Source: Persea americana | Lineage: Eukaryota > Streptophyta > Magnoliopsida > Laurales > Lauraceae | Length of the DNA stretch: 64,000 bases | Assembly (NCBI GenBank): GCA_029852735.1 | Contig: CM056820.1 | Coordinates: 42,085,522-42,149,521 of the forward strand | Reading direction: 5' to 3' | Shown: in pieces, positions 1-10,711 of the stretch | How positions within the stretch are numbered: the first letter of the stretch is position 1 | How the letters are laid out: each line of letters opens with the position of its first letter | The notes under the pieces: generated by a model | What the model saw: the letters and a program-made list of their open reading frames with translations, nothing else | Databases searched by the model: none | What the model was told of the DNA's origin: nothing | Translations under genes and position numbers: made by a program

Positions 1-2061
1 AAATGAGGATTTTATTGGAGGAGGGGGTATGTGGCTATCCATGGCTAATGGATGACGTGGCACTCTCACAGGGTTGGCACTTTGAAAGATTTGCACTTTA
101 AAATACCTTTTAAAAAACCACCAAATGCACATGCTTATATAAGTTATTTTTATTAAATTTATTAATTAGTAAACTTTTGAGTCATTTTTGTTGTTAATTT
201 GATTTTTATGTGCTTTTCCAAATGTTTGATTCTTTACGTGAGGTATAAATGGAGTTTGATGAAGCCCGGACACGTATAAATAAAATTAATAAAAGGCATA
301 TTCTGGCCTGGTTTAGACCCAATATTCTATCTTGAATTAGACAAAAAATCTGGCCTAATTTACACAAAAAAATCTAGCCTAGTTTAGATCCAATATTCTG
401 GCCTGAATTAGACCCAAAATCTGGCCTAAATTAAATCCAATATATTTGTCATTGATGAGCTGAAATTCTGGTCAATTTCAGTCCTTTTTAGGCCAATAAA
501 GAAAGAGTTTACTAAGGAAAATCTGGGCAAATTGTAACCCAATAATGAGACAGTTTGCAATTTCAGTTTGAGCTGAAACCCATTTAGAGAATACAGTTTG
601 GGTCAAGTCTTAGCCCATTTAGAGAAACCAATTTGGATCAAGTTGTAACCCATTTGTAATCCCACCATAGACCAATGTAGACGAATAAGCTAGAATCTAA
701 ATTCATTCTCTGCTTGGATAAATTCAACACATTTGTTGAAAACCCAACATATTTAATATTTTGATTGAATCGGGGTTATGGGTTCATGGTATATGTTTAG
801 TGAAGCCCAACCTGTGAGTTTAATGTAACCCGATTTATTTTCAACCATCATTCAAGCTAGGTCTGAAATCATTTATAGTCACCATTTAAGACTATATTTA
901 ACCTTTGTAAAGTCACCTTTAGTTATGTAAAGCCTTTCCTCGTTTGAACCTCGCCATTAATGTGTTGGCTATGCCATCCTAAGGTGCTGCTAAATGGAAG
1001 GATCTTATCAACGTCCATGAATGAGAAATCATAGATCGAACTGCCGAATCGGAAAAATTGGGTGCTATCATATACCTTTGCATCGGCTAAGGTCACGAGC
1101 TGGAGATAAGCGGACCTTTACAGTCACACTTAGGCCTATGATACAGATTTATAGCTCTCATTTATTGGCCCATTTAAAGCCATAATTAGGCTAATTGTAA
1201 CCCCTTTCTAAGGACAAACTTGGGTTGCGTCTTCAATCTCAACCCATTTTTTATTTGGCCATTTTTTTTAGCCTACTTAGTCAAGGGTTCAGGCCTGTAT
1301 TCATTAAAACCATTTTTTTTAGCCAATCCATTGTAACTAAATTCTATTTACAGCCAAACTCTAGAGTAATTTTAAGTCTATTCACAGCTTTGATTTTTAG
1401 CTTTTTATAGTAATTTATTGAGCCAGTTTTCAATCCATTAGGACTCTCTTTTAGTTTGTGTTTTAGCCCAACACATCTATCTATTTGGGGTGGTTTTTTA
1501 CCCGATTAGAGCTCGAGACTTGATTAAACTCTCAATCCATTTGCTGTCGAAATCTGGTTGTAACCCGGCCCAATTAAAATTATAAACAAAAGCACATATT
1601 TCCTCCCTCTCTCTTTTTTGTTTTTTCATTTAGTCACATTTTTTACGTATGATCCAATGAAAGTGGACCCCACTTTAATTTAGTCCAGCCCTCATAAAAG
1701 AAGTGATGATGATTTCAAATAGTTTATGTCTAAGTGGTGGGCCTAATTGACGGATTTATTGGTTTGGCCTCTCAAAAATCTCCTCTACTAACAATCTGGC
1801 CTACCCATGCGGCCTACTACTTCAAATATGTATGTGGGCTACATCTTTACCATGATAGCCAAACTCAATGCAAGTGTACGCCAATAGGAGCCAAATAGTA
1901 GAAAAAAGGTGGGGCCAAAGCCCAAATGAGGAATCCAAACCGTACAAAGTCACTATCCCATGTACTCATCCTAGATCAAAACTTATTCCAAAACAGGTGG
2001 GCCCAATCCAATTAAAAATATACACAAAACACATCATTCTCTCTCCCTCTTTCTCTCTCTC
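1..2061. other. AT-rich intergenic DNA with degenerate repeats, no gene seen
   Basis: No reading frame here looks like a protein. From about 290 to 450 the DNA is a loose repeat of 'tctggcctaattta' alternating with 'gacccaatatt'. From about 540 to 1570 variants of 'gtaacccatttagag' and 'agcccattta' recur. The composition suggests an old, decayed repeat. I see no terminal repeats or target duplication that would define an element. Confidence 0.5.
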
Positions 2062-5000
2062 TGTGTGAGGCCCCACCCCTTGTGGGCCCTCAATTTGAAT
2101 TAAATAATAATTAATAAGGTATTTTCTACTTTAATATGCTAATTATTAGGGATTAGTAGTATAGTTTCTAATATTCCTAAGTTTTAGAATTAACTTGTTT
2201 ATGTTTCTTAATAGATATTAGGTGCTTTTTGGTTAAATTAATAGGTTTTGATTAGAATAGGATTTGATTATCATTAGCACTAATGGGAAGGGCTTTGAGG
2301 ATTAGAACATTTTAGAACTCACCTAATTACCCAAATACCCATGGCCCCATTTCATTTCCATTTATAACCAAATTACCCTTTTAGTAATTAGCCTAAACCT
2401 TAAGTTATAAAACCCAAGCTATTGCTACCCTAAACCCTACTTCCCATTCATCTCTCTCAATTACCCTATCTTCTTCCCCACTAATTCCCCTAAATCCCAG
2501 CACAAGGAGGCTAGAGACCACCCCAATTTCATCAACAACACTAATAGAAGCTTGGAATTCTCGTCTCTCTCTCTACACTATCACAAATTTTGAATTGAGG
2601 CAAGTACCCTATGCAATTTCATTAGATGCATGCTTTTCTTCCTTGTTTCTGTAATTTTGGTTCTATTAGATGATAATGCATGATTAGACCTTCTTTTGAG
2701 CCTGTTTTTATGGAAAATGGCCATTGATGGATGAGTTTTCCCATTTGGAAGATCAATAGCCCGGTTGGATGGTGGATGGAGATTATTGGAGTGTTTTTGT
2801 GTTTATCTGTGTATATGTGACGTATGGAAGCGATTAGGGATGAATGGAATGAGAATTGGATTGAAATGGGGATTATCCCAGAAATCTGGAATGCAGCTTT
2901 CAGTGTGTACCCGGTCGACCGGGCACACTAAATACTGAGAAATGCAAGTCCCAATTAGCCTCTGTAAAAATGCACAGGCAGTGTACCCGGTTGACCGGAC
3001 CCTGTACCCGGTCGACCAGATACACAGGACTCTATAGGGATAGCTGAGACCTGATAATTCTTAGACAGTCAGGAACCCAGTGTACCCAGTCGACATCACG
3101 GCCATGATGTCAATTGGATACACAGGGAAACCTCTGAGACCCCCCAACTACTTGACACCAGGTCCTAGTGGACCCGATCGACATCATGGCCATGATGTCG
3201 ACCGGGGACACTGCAAGATGTTGACCTGGGAAGTCAACATCCAGTTCACCCGGTCGACATCCCAGGGTATGATGTCGACTGGGCAAGCTGTGAACAATGA
3301 GATTTTCCAGACTTCTGTATTTTTTTATGTTTGATCATTGTGGGGTCCATTGACCATCCAAATAGCCTTCCATCAAGTGTGCCACACACGAATCAATGGC
3401 ATGGCTCAGCCTTGACTCGTGGGGTCCATCAATTGAGGTTTTGGGATTTGAATCGTCAATGATTCGACCCTTAATTGTAGTCCATGGTGTCCACAACTTC
3501 AGGAGCACCAGATTTATCATCTTTGACACTTGATGCTACAGTTAGGGACCCAATCATCTAATGAGGCCTGAACCTAGAGTGGACCACTACCTAGGATTGG
3601 TCATTTGTCTATTTCCACTTGATTCCATGTTTTAAGGATTTCATGAGTTGTTCTTCTCTCTTATCCTTATTATTGCCTTTAACCTGTTAATTACTGGAAA
3701 TTGGAGGACCAAAACCTAGGATTACTTAGAGGTGACCCTATGTGCTGTTTGGAGATAAATGACCCGTGTCTGTGGCTAGGCAGGCCCTCATACAGCCTAA
3801 GGTTGGGGATGTGAAACCATAGCATGAAGAGGTTAGGTTAAATGGTTGGTTAACTCATTGTGTATGAGCATGGGATGATTACTTGTGGATTGGACATGGT
3901 ATGGTATTTGTGTTGCCTCAGGCCACGGTTGTGAGCCTTAGAGTGAATCCAATAATGTTGGACTTGGACTTGGATGTTGGACTGTGTTCCATGTTGTTGT
4001 ACCTTAACCTCTTAGAGACTTGGTTAGGACCTTACTCACGCAAGATAAGCCTAGACAGACACAGAGCCGTACTTGTTTCCCGAGTCGGCACTAAACATGT
4101 ACTCAGTTGTTATAAGTTCAGCCAATTGACTGATCATCGTTGGTAGGGGCTATATTGGTTACTTAGAGCTATCATAATGAGCTGTGATTAGACGGACGAT
4201 GTGATACCGCGTCCGGGTTAATCTGATAAAGGGGTGTGATCGGTGCGATAAAGGGGTGTAATCGGTGTTATATATTGTATGTTATTATTATCAGGGCTGT
4301 TATCCCTTGCATGGTTATTACCATTTCCCCACCGCAAATTGTTTATGGTATGGGACGTTTACAGTACGGGAGGATCGCAGCATAATATCCCGCGGTGTAT
4401 CTAGCTTGTGTGAATGTGCCATTTGTTGTTTGATTTGATTAGTGTACTTTACATTTCTGATTTTAAACTGTTATTACTGTTCAATCGCCTGGATCATGTA
4501 CTTTGTTACTCTTATGATTACGTACCTGTCATTACTCTCTTTTGTTGTGTACATCTTGTGTTATCTGCATATGGTGCCTTGCTAGATCCTTGGATCTGAT
4601 CCATCTTTGGTGCTTAGATCCCGACCATGATCCCGAGGGTGACGCGATCTATGAGGTGCCTGTAGTTGGAGACTATGGGTAGGGGCCGACTGACCAAATG
4701 GTAGAGCCGGAGGATGGAGAGCTTGTACAGGGGGATTGAGTGCAGTTGTTTGTTTGAGATTCTGAGAGATTTTGTAGTGAGTTGGGTAGATAGTCAGACA
4801 TGTATAAACATTTTGATAACTACACTTTGAGATTACTATCAGGCTTCCGCATTGTTATATCTGATTTATTTACATGATACTATTGCTTCCGCTATCTTTT
4901 ATTACGTTTCCGTAATACAATTGTTGATTATGATGTTGACTAAAAAGTTTTAACAATTTGACCTCACTGTGGACTATGATATTGAAAGTTCTCGGATTTT

Positions 5001-5069
5001 TCCGGGAAGTAGCGCGCCAACTTCGGGTACCTTAGCGTTATCTTCGGTATTCAAAATTGGGGCGTTATA
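2062..5069. mobile_element. Probable solo LTR of a large-LTR (Ty3/gypsy-like) retrotransposon
   Basis: The segment starts TGTGTGAGGCCCC and ends GGGGCGTTATA. The ends are a short inverted repeat of the type seen in long LTRs of plant gypsy elements (family knowledge: many begin TGTxACGCCCC and end GGGGCGTTACA). The terminal CA has become TA. CTCTC flanks both sides (2057-2061 and 5070-5074), but this lies in a CT microsatellite, so the duplication is weak evidence. No gag, pol or integrase coding is present and no second LTR is in the window. A short stretch near 4620-4740 could be read as a decayed peptide, but nothing recognisable. The call rests on termini and length only. Confidence 0.55.
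2904..3300. repeat. Cluster of imperfect palindromes built on CCGGTCGAC
   Basis: Inside the LTR, 'gtacccggtcgacc' and its reverse 'ggtcgaccgggnacac' recur about every 50-90 bases (near 2908, 2981, 3003, 3082, 3171, 3198, 3248 and 3280). The first copy is an almost perfect palindrome. Later copies are arranged as inverted pairs around 'catggccatgatg'. This could be an enhancer-like or secondary-structure array of the LTR; its role is unknown. Confidence 0.6.
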
Positions 5070-5758
5070 CTCTCTCTCTCACTCTTCTTGTTTTCCATTT
5101 AGTCACTACAAAAAATAGTGGACCCCTTATAAAATATATGCCATTCAAAATCAATGTCTTTATTTGAATTAGTTTTTGCCCAAATTTCGCTTCAATCAAA
5201 GTTAGCTCCACCACTTGATTAATTTAAGTAAATGATAAGATGTTATAGAAGTTTCAATTTGTAGGTGTGAAGAAATGATAGTGGGAAGTTTTTTTTTTTT
5301 TTTTTTGTTTTTTTTGGAGGAAGTTATGGGGCCAGTTACTCTAGAGAGGTGATATAGTGGAGAGAGAACAGAGTGGAGAGAGAGAAGAGTTGCATGGAAA
5401 GCGATTTTGATAATTGTTTTGAGGTATTTTTTAAAATCAGTATTCGTAATTTGGAGGCCTGTGGTTAATCAAAGGCAAACCACATTCCAATAGATATATA
5501 GATGTAGGTGTGAAATTTCCGGTATTTTCTTTGTTTGGAATTACCATTTTTATATTTGTGGACTTTAATTAGTTTAAAATTTTATAAAATTTAAGATATG
5601 AAAAAGAAAAGTTTAGGTAGTTAATGGGTCAATGAAAAATTTGAATAGACCGGATTAAATTTAGAACATTGGAGTTGCAAAAACATTAGAAAAAAATAGA
5701 TTTTGATATTGTGACCCAGTCAAATATGTTATTCTCTCTGGAGCTTCTCTGGTGAGAG
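5070..5758. other. Intergenic DNA, no gene seen
   Basis: AT-rich sequence starting in a CT microsatellite and containing a long T run at about 5288-5312. No open frame with recognisable coding. Confidence 0.4.
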
Positions 5759-6518
5759 TAGGGGTGCCCACGGATTGGATTTGTGCAGATTAGGTCAAAT
5801 TTATCACCAATCTATTGCCTACGGATTGATAGATTTAGAATTCGTCACTAATCAGTTGCTGTTAAAAACCAATCCGATCCTATTCGTGGAGGACCGAATT
5901 GGATCGGTTTAATCCGTTCAATCCGTTGAATCTAATGTTAAAGAAAGAGATTAAGCATGTTGTAAAGAGTTTAGCATACAAGCTAACAATCCACAAAAAA
6001 ATACAAATTACAAATATTTTTTTTTGTCCCATAAGCTGCCCAATTGATCAATACAAAGAATTATTTTTATCTACATTACAATCAAAAGATATCTAATCAA
6101 CAAATAAAGTCAAAATATGTTGTTAAATTCATAAAAATCACACTCGATCTATTGAAACATTGAACTCTTACCAAAGTGGGATGTACTCAATGATAACAAA
6201 TAAACAATAAATAACCACACAAAGAACTGTAACACTGAAATCTTATTGTCTTCACTTTAAATAAATTAAAAACACACCAAAAAAAAAAAAAACACTACAA
6301 CTATTACAACAACTTAAGCTTTTTTTATTTATATTTAATGTCAACGGATCGGACCGGATTGAAGCTGTGGATTGAGAGTGAAATCCGTCGTTGATCCGTT
6401 GTTAACGGATTACAAGATTTTCAATCCGTTACTAATCCATTTATCTTCGATTCGGTTAAAAATCCGTGGATCGGATTGGATCGGATTTACGGATTAGCGG
6501 ATTTTTTATACACCCCTA
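5759..6518. mobile_element. hAT-like MITE with TAGGGGTG / CACCCCTA ends
   Basis: The left end reads TAGGGGTGCCCACGGATTGG and the right end CGGATTTTTTATACACCCCTA, an imperfect terminal inverted repeat typical of non-autonomous hAT elements. Subterminal 'ggatcggat/aatccgat' motifs are repeated in both orientations near both ends, as expected for transposase binding sites. There is no coding content and I could not find a convincing 8-bp target duplication, so the exact ends may be off by a few bases. Confidence 0.6.
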
Positions 6519-7508
6519 CTAGAAGCTGAAAAATGGGGGAGGGTGTGTGGGGTTTCGTTTTGGAAAACCTTCTTGTAGTTATGAAAAAGTCAATTTTTAT
6601 TTACGTTGACCCTCAAATGTTACATAAAATTTTAAGACTTTTTTTTATATAATGGCCTCCAACTAAAGTCTCCTAGTTCCACCCCATGGGAGCTCTCATT
6701 TTATTGGCTGCAAGTGAGCCAAAAGAATTGTTTGATTGGATATACACAGATACTCAAATGCATAAAAAATAAGAAGTGGTATTCTATCTTTCCTTTTTTT
6801 AATGTGTCTATGAAATGGAAATATTAGCAGCTCTAAAAGAGACAATGGTATCCACCACTGTAAATTTTGAAGTATACAATAAAACAAACTATCCAAAACT
6901 GGATTCCTTGCTTGCAAACCCACTGACAATCGCATGTGCAAACAATTCGTAGCTCCAAACATGTCTCCCAGTGGGACGAAAATTTGCCTCTGTTCAGAAG
7001 GGCCTGAAGTAGCACAGGCCATTGCATGAGATGGAAGAGTAAGCTATCCTAATCTTTCTGCCCCATGGGCCACCCTGGGTCAGTATGCTTCCCTCTTACA
7101 TCCTCTGTTCCTCCACCTTCATCTTTCGCCTGAGTGCGCTTGGGGTGGGTCGATCCCTGGACCTGTGGATGAAAACTTCAATAGTGGCCACTGCAAGAAA
7201 AATTTTTTGGGTCTGCAACTGCCCAAGCTACTTGGTTCACAGTGACCAAGCTAGTTTAGTTTTTTAATTCTTTTTATTTTTATTTTATAAAATGAGTTTT
7301 TTGGTCTTAAACCATGGGACTGCATAAGAATTCATGGCCAAATGAGCTCCACCAAAGGATTTATTAAAGAGGTGAAGTGTGAATAATGTGAGGTGTGGAT
7401 TGAAGGATGTAAAGTAGCAATAGAAATGGGACCTTGACTTTCCTAGGACTTGAATTCCTAGGTGTTGGGTGGGTATTTATTTCTCATCTTCCATTGATTT
7501 ACTTTTAG

Positions 7509-7510
<2 letters not shown>

Positions 7511-7542
<32 letters not shown>
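7511..7542. repeat. Uninterrupted 32-base G homopolymer
   Basis: Thirty-two consecutive G between 'tttagtt' and 'ttgttattt'. The length may be an assembly or sequencing estimate. Confidence 0.9.
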
Positions 7543-7544
<2 letters not shown>

Positions 7545-7616
7545 GTTATTTGATGGTCGTTTTTGCATTTTCACCATAGACCTTCATTTTTAACTAGCAT
7601 GAATTCCTATGTATTC

Positions 7617-7735
7617 CGCCCATTAGCTTAGTTGGTGAGGCAACTTCCTTCTATGAAAACAACTAGGAATCAATCCTATGTGGATGGTAAGGGACCTAGG
7701 TAAACGTTAGTGAGCACTTACCTTAGAAGGGAAAC
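7617..7735 (+). mobile_element. Possible tRNA-derived SINE relic
   Basis: 'tagcttagttggtgagg' (7624-7640) matches an RNA polymerase III A box, and 'aggaatcaatcc' (7664-7675) is a degenerate B box (consensus GGTTCGANTCC). The order and close spacing fit the head of a tRNA-derived SINE. No cloverleaf can be folded cleanly, so it is not a functional tRNA gene. The 3' end is not defined. Confidence 0.35.
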
Positions 7736-8674
7736 AGGATGTGTTTATGCAGACAGGCAGGCTCTAAGATGCCAACACACTCAAGGTTGAGTGGTTCAGA
7801 TTTAAAAGTATTACTCCTGGCCAATAGGCCAACCCAGTGAAAAAAAAGCCTCCAAGAGGGTCGGGTCTGGGCTTTTATTTTGAAGGTCCTAACTCTAGCC
7901 TTCCATGCTCGGTCTAGATCCACAAAGCCCTTTGATACTTACATTATACCATTATACCAAAGAATTTTTGCCTGAACAAGAATGTGCCCATACATGTACA
8001 ATAACAGAACCAAATATGCATGCTTCCTGTGTTATCAAAATGTACTGCTTAGATGCAAAATATCCTTATTTGTTTATTTTGTTTTTGACATGACTGCAAA
8101 TGATACTCCAAAAGTAGGATGAACAGAGTTTCCAACTACCTGGAATATACCCAAACGACTTGAAATGAAAAAACCAAGTATAGGCCCAATGTATAGACAC
8201 TTTACTAACTCACCACTAAATAGATTTGTATGATCCAAGTTCACACTTTCTTCAACCTTAAACTTATTTTCCATGTTTCATGGTTGTTTACAAAAGACTT
8301 GGCTTAAATTTTTTTTTTTTTTGTAAAACCCAAAAGAGTTGCCTTATGTACCAAAAAGGATTCTGATCTCATCTTACATAAGAAGCAGGCGGGAATTTGC
8401 TAAATAAATGAGGTCTATTACCATTCATATGAGCATCATAAACATCTATCAAAATAAAGTTTTGACTGCTGACTGATTCCTTGATCCATTTATTCCAATG
8501 GAGGTTATTAACATTATTCCAGAACAACATTTCTCAGGAGAGAAACTGCCTCAACAATCCCTTCCCACATACTAGTTGAATTGAGATGATCTGCTCATCA
8601 TTGCAGACATCGGATAAGTGAACACGACACCCAGATCTCTATCAATGTCATCAGCAAAACAGGCGTTAAATGGC

Positions 8675-8899
8675 CTACCATCTTGAATTGCCTCTACTTG
8701 GGCTGATCTTAACAAGAACATTCAATAGCAATGGCATGCATATGCCCTGAGACACTTCCACTCTGCTTCTACTTGATGCATGTGAAGACACTCTTACCAT
8801 GGAATTCTGGTCATGTTCTTTGTTAAGATTTGAGTTAGGCAAATGCAAAGCCCTATCACCTGGTTTTATCCCAATAAGCCTGCCCAGTGTGATGCTGAC
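8675..8899 (-). CDS. Last exon of the At3g17950-like gene
   Basis: Begins after acceptor CCCAG and encodes VSITLGRLIGIKPGDRALH onward to the stop. A second AG 22 bases upstream (exon would start at 8921) precedes a good acceptor tract, but its use shifts the frame. Confidence 0.6.
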   Translation of the reverse strand, partial: VSITLGRLIGIKPGDRALHLPNSNLNKEHDQNSMVRVSSHASSRSRVEVSQGICMPLLLNVLVKISPSRGNSRW

Positions 8900-10711
8900 C
8901 TGGGAAGAAGGATCTGGTGGACTGACAATTTCATGAAGAGAAAAACAACTCATTAATTGCTCTACACTCAGCAGTGACAGTAAGTAGTAACACCAGAAGA
9001 GGAGTCAGTGGGGAAAATCACCTCAGTATCAAAATCAGATGACGAGATGGGAGAGGAACTACTAGAATGCACATAATAGGAGTTTTGTTCCATGGATGTA
9101 GCTTGTAAGGTCTCCATCACCTGAAGTCTCATGTTCATGTTCTCCAGCCCAAGTGGCCAGCCGCAGGGAATCTCATTGAGCTGGAAAAGATTAGAGCATA
9201 AGGATTGGATTGAAGCAATAGATAATGCTGCCACAACTGTAGAAAATATTTAAAGCATGGGCATAATTTAGACACTGACGAGGACTTGAACGCATTAAGA
9301 TTATTCAATCCACATTGCAATGTAATTTTTGGTTGTGTGTGAGTGCATGCATAGAAAATTCAAGAGTTAGTTGGACACCATTAAGTAGCTATGATAGCAA
9401 TCTCTTGTTGCACGCAGGCCGGCTGATTAAAGAACTAAACAATGTTGTATAAATTCAAATTAAAGCATTCCTTTACTTGCTGGTCAAATCTTGAACTGTT
9501 TACATATGTTTTTATCACGTAAATGCTTATTCCTGATAGCTCCTGCATATAGTGATGAATGTCACAAATCTTTTGCAGCCACTTGACTTTTTCCTAAATT
9601 GATAACTGTTTTTACTTCTCTTGGCAGACAAACCCTGTTATCAGAAATCTTGCAGCACAGAGACTGCCTGCAGTGCTGACTTTGACGATAATTGGCAAAT
9701 ACACACACACATCCAACTGTTTCCCAATTAACAAATAAATTTAACAAAAATATATTTTGGTTCACCCATCTCATCTGCTTAGAATGTATTGTGGCATTCT
9801 AGAATCCATAATATCTGTAAGTATGGGCAAATGTGAAAGTCAGTTACAGAGTATGTAATACTTCTGAAACTTCCATCAAATGTCTCATGACTTTAGGCAA
9901 GTCATTGAACTCATTTTGGGTGTTGATATTCTTGGATTTTCATGTTGAATGAGGATGCAATTGGCCGAGTGAAATATTGCAACGTTTGGTGATATCATAA
10001 TATGAAAGCGTTCATTCAGATGTTGTTATGATAGGAATTTAGAAAGCTTCCAAATGATTACATTTTCACTTGATGTACCTTACGTACCCTAATATAATTC
10101 CTCTAGAAAACTTCAGCTTGGAGCTGAATATGTTAAAATTGCGATATGTGGGGGAAATGGAATGCAGAAACCTTGCAATGCTGAGAGTATACCAAACCTC
10201 CCACAAAGTTGGTAGTTCTAAACCAATATAGCTGCTGCTTGTGTTTTTTGTTTAATTCAATCTGCACCAAACACCCACCCAAAGCAAATTTCCTAATACC
10301 ACACACAGTCACATTTCACAATGCAGTATAGTAGCCCTCTAATTGCAGTTAGGTTCTCCTCAAGTCCAACCTTAAAAACGAGATAACTGCAATTTAGAAA
10401 CCAACTTCCTGATATAATGCAGTCATACTAACAATTTGGTCACTTCCTCTTCATTGTACTTCAAGCAGTACAGTTCAATATAATGCTAGATCCAAACCCA
10501 CCCTGAAATGCAAACATACCCATTTCACCAACTATCAAAAGCAGAGGATATCTCTCAGATTCATAGCAAAAAAATCAAATTCCAAAATTCTCTTGGGATG
10601 AAGTTTTAGAGAAATGACCCATGAACTTACATACAAGAAAGTGTTTATGAACTTGAGCTAAACATGAAAAGAAGGCAGAAGAAAACGGAGGAGACTGACC
10701 TCGGCAACCAT
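8675..10711 (-). CDS. Small conserved plant protein, At3g17950-like (function unknown)
   Basis: Two exons are clear on the minus strand: 9022-9236 and 8675-8899. Together they encode a CSNLFQLNE segment, then GWPLGLENMN, a Ser-rich stretch ending SSSDFDTE, then VSITLGRLIGIKPGD and SQGICMPLLLNVLVKIS, with stop TAG at 8675-8677. From memory, small plant proteins such as Arabidopsis At3g17950 share the order WPLGL, SSDLDTEST, SITLG-LIG, so this is probably the same family. The molecular role is unknown. The junction DTE|VSITLG is in frame using donor GAG|GTGATT and acceptor TTCCCAG|GTCAGC. The start is unsettled: the frame in the 9022-9236 exon has no upstream ATG. The nearest candidate is ATG at 10709-10711 (MVAE), which would need a weak donor to stay in phase. 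The gene call is fairly sure; the 5' end is not. Confidence 0.6.
9022..9236 (-). CDS. Middle exon of the At3g17950-like gene
   Basis: Acceptor TTCTACAG at the 5' side and donor GAG|GTGATT at the 3' side. It encodes QSLCSNLFQLNEIPCGWPLG and a Ser-rich region ending DFDTE. The reading frame enters with two bases (TT) before GTG GCA GCA. Confidence 0.6.
9237..10699 (-). other. Putative first intron of the At3g17950-like gene
   Basis: Non-coding AT-rich sequence between the candidate first exon (donor CCGAG|GTCAGT just below 10700) and the acceptor at 9237. No other reading frame in it looks coding. Confidence 0.4.

Larger units (their letters stand above)
6519..8674. other. Intergenic DNA with homopolymer G and a SINE relic
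   Basis: Several open frames of 60-108 codons exist (for example minus strand 6696-7022), but none resembles a known protein and composition is not codon-like. The stretch holds a 32-base G run (7511-7542) and a tRNA-like relic at 7617-7735. Its right end may be the 3' untranslated region of the minus-strand gene ending at 8675. Confidence 0.4.

Noticed and set aside
2057..5074. CTCTC as proof of target duplication for the 3-kb LTR
   Set aside because: Both sides are CT microsatellite, so the match is expected by chance.
6696..7022. 108-codon minus-strand frame
   Set aside because: No recognisable motif, no splice or promoter context, and a second overlapping frame of equal quality exists.
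7617..7700. Functional tRNA gene
   Set aside because: A- and B-box-like motifs exist, but acceptor and anticodon stems do not pair.
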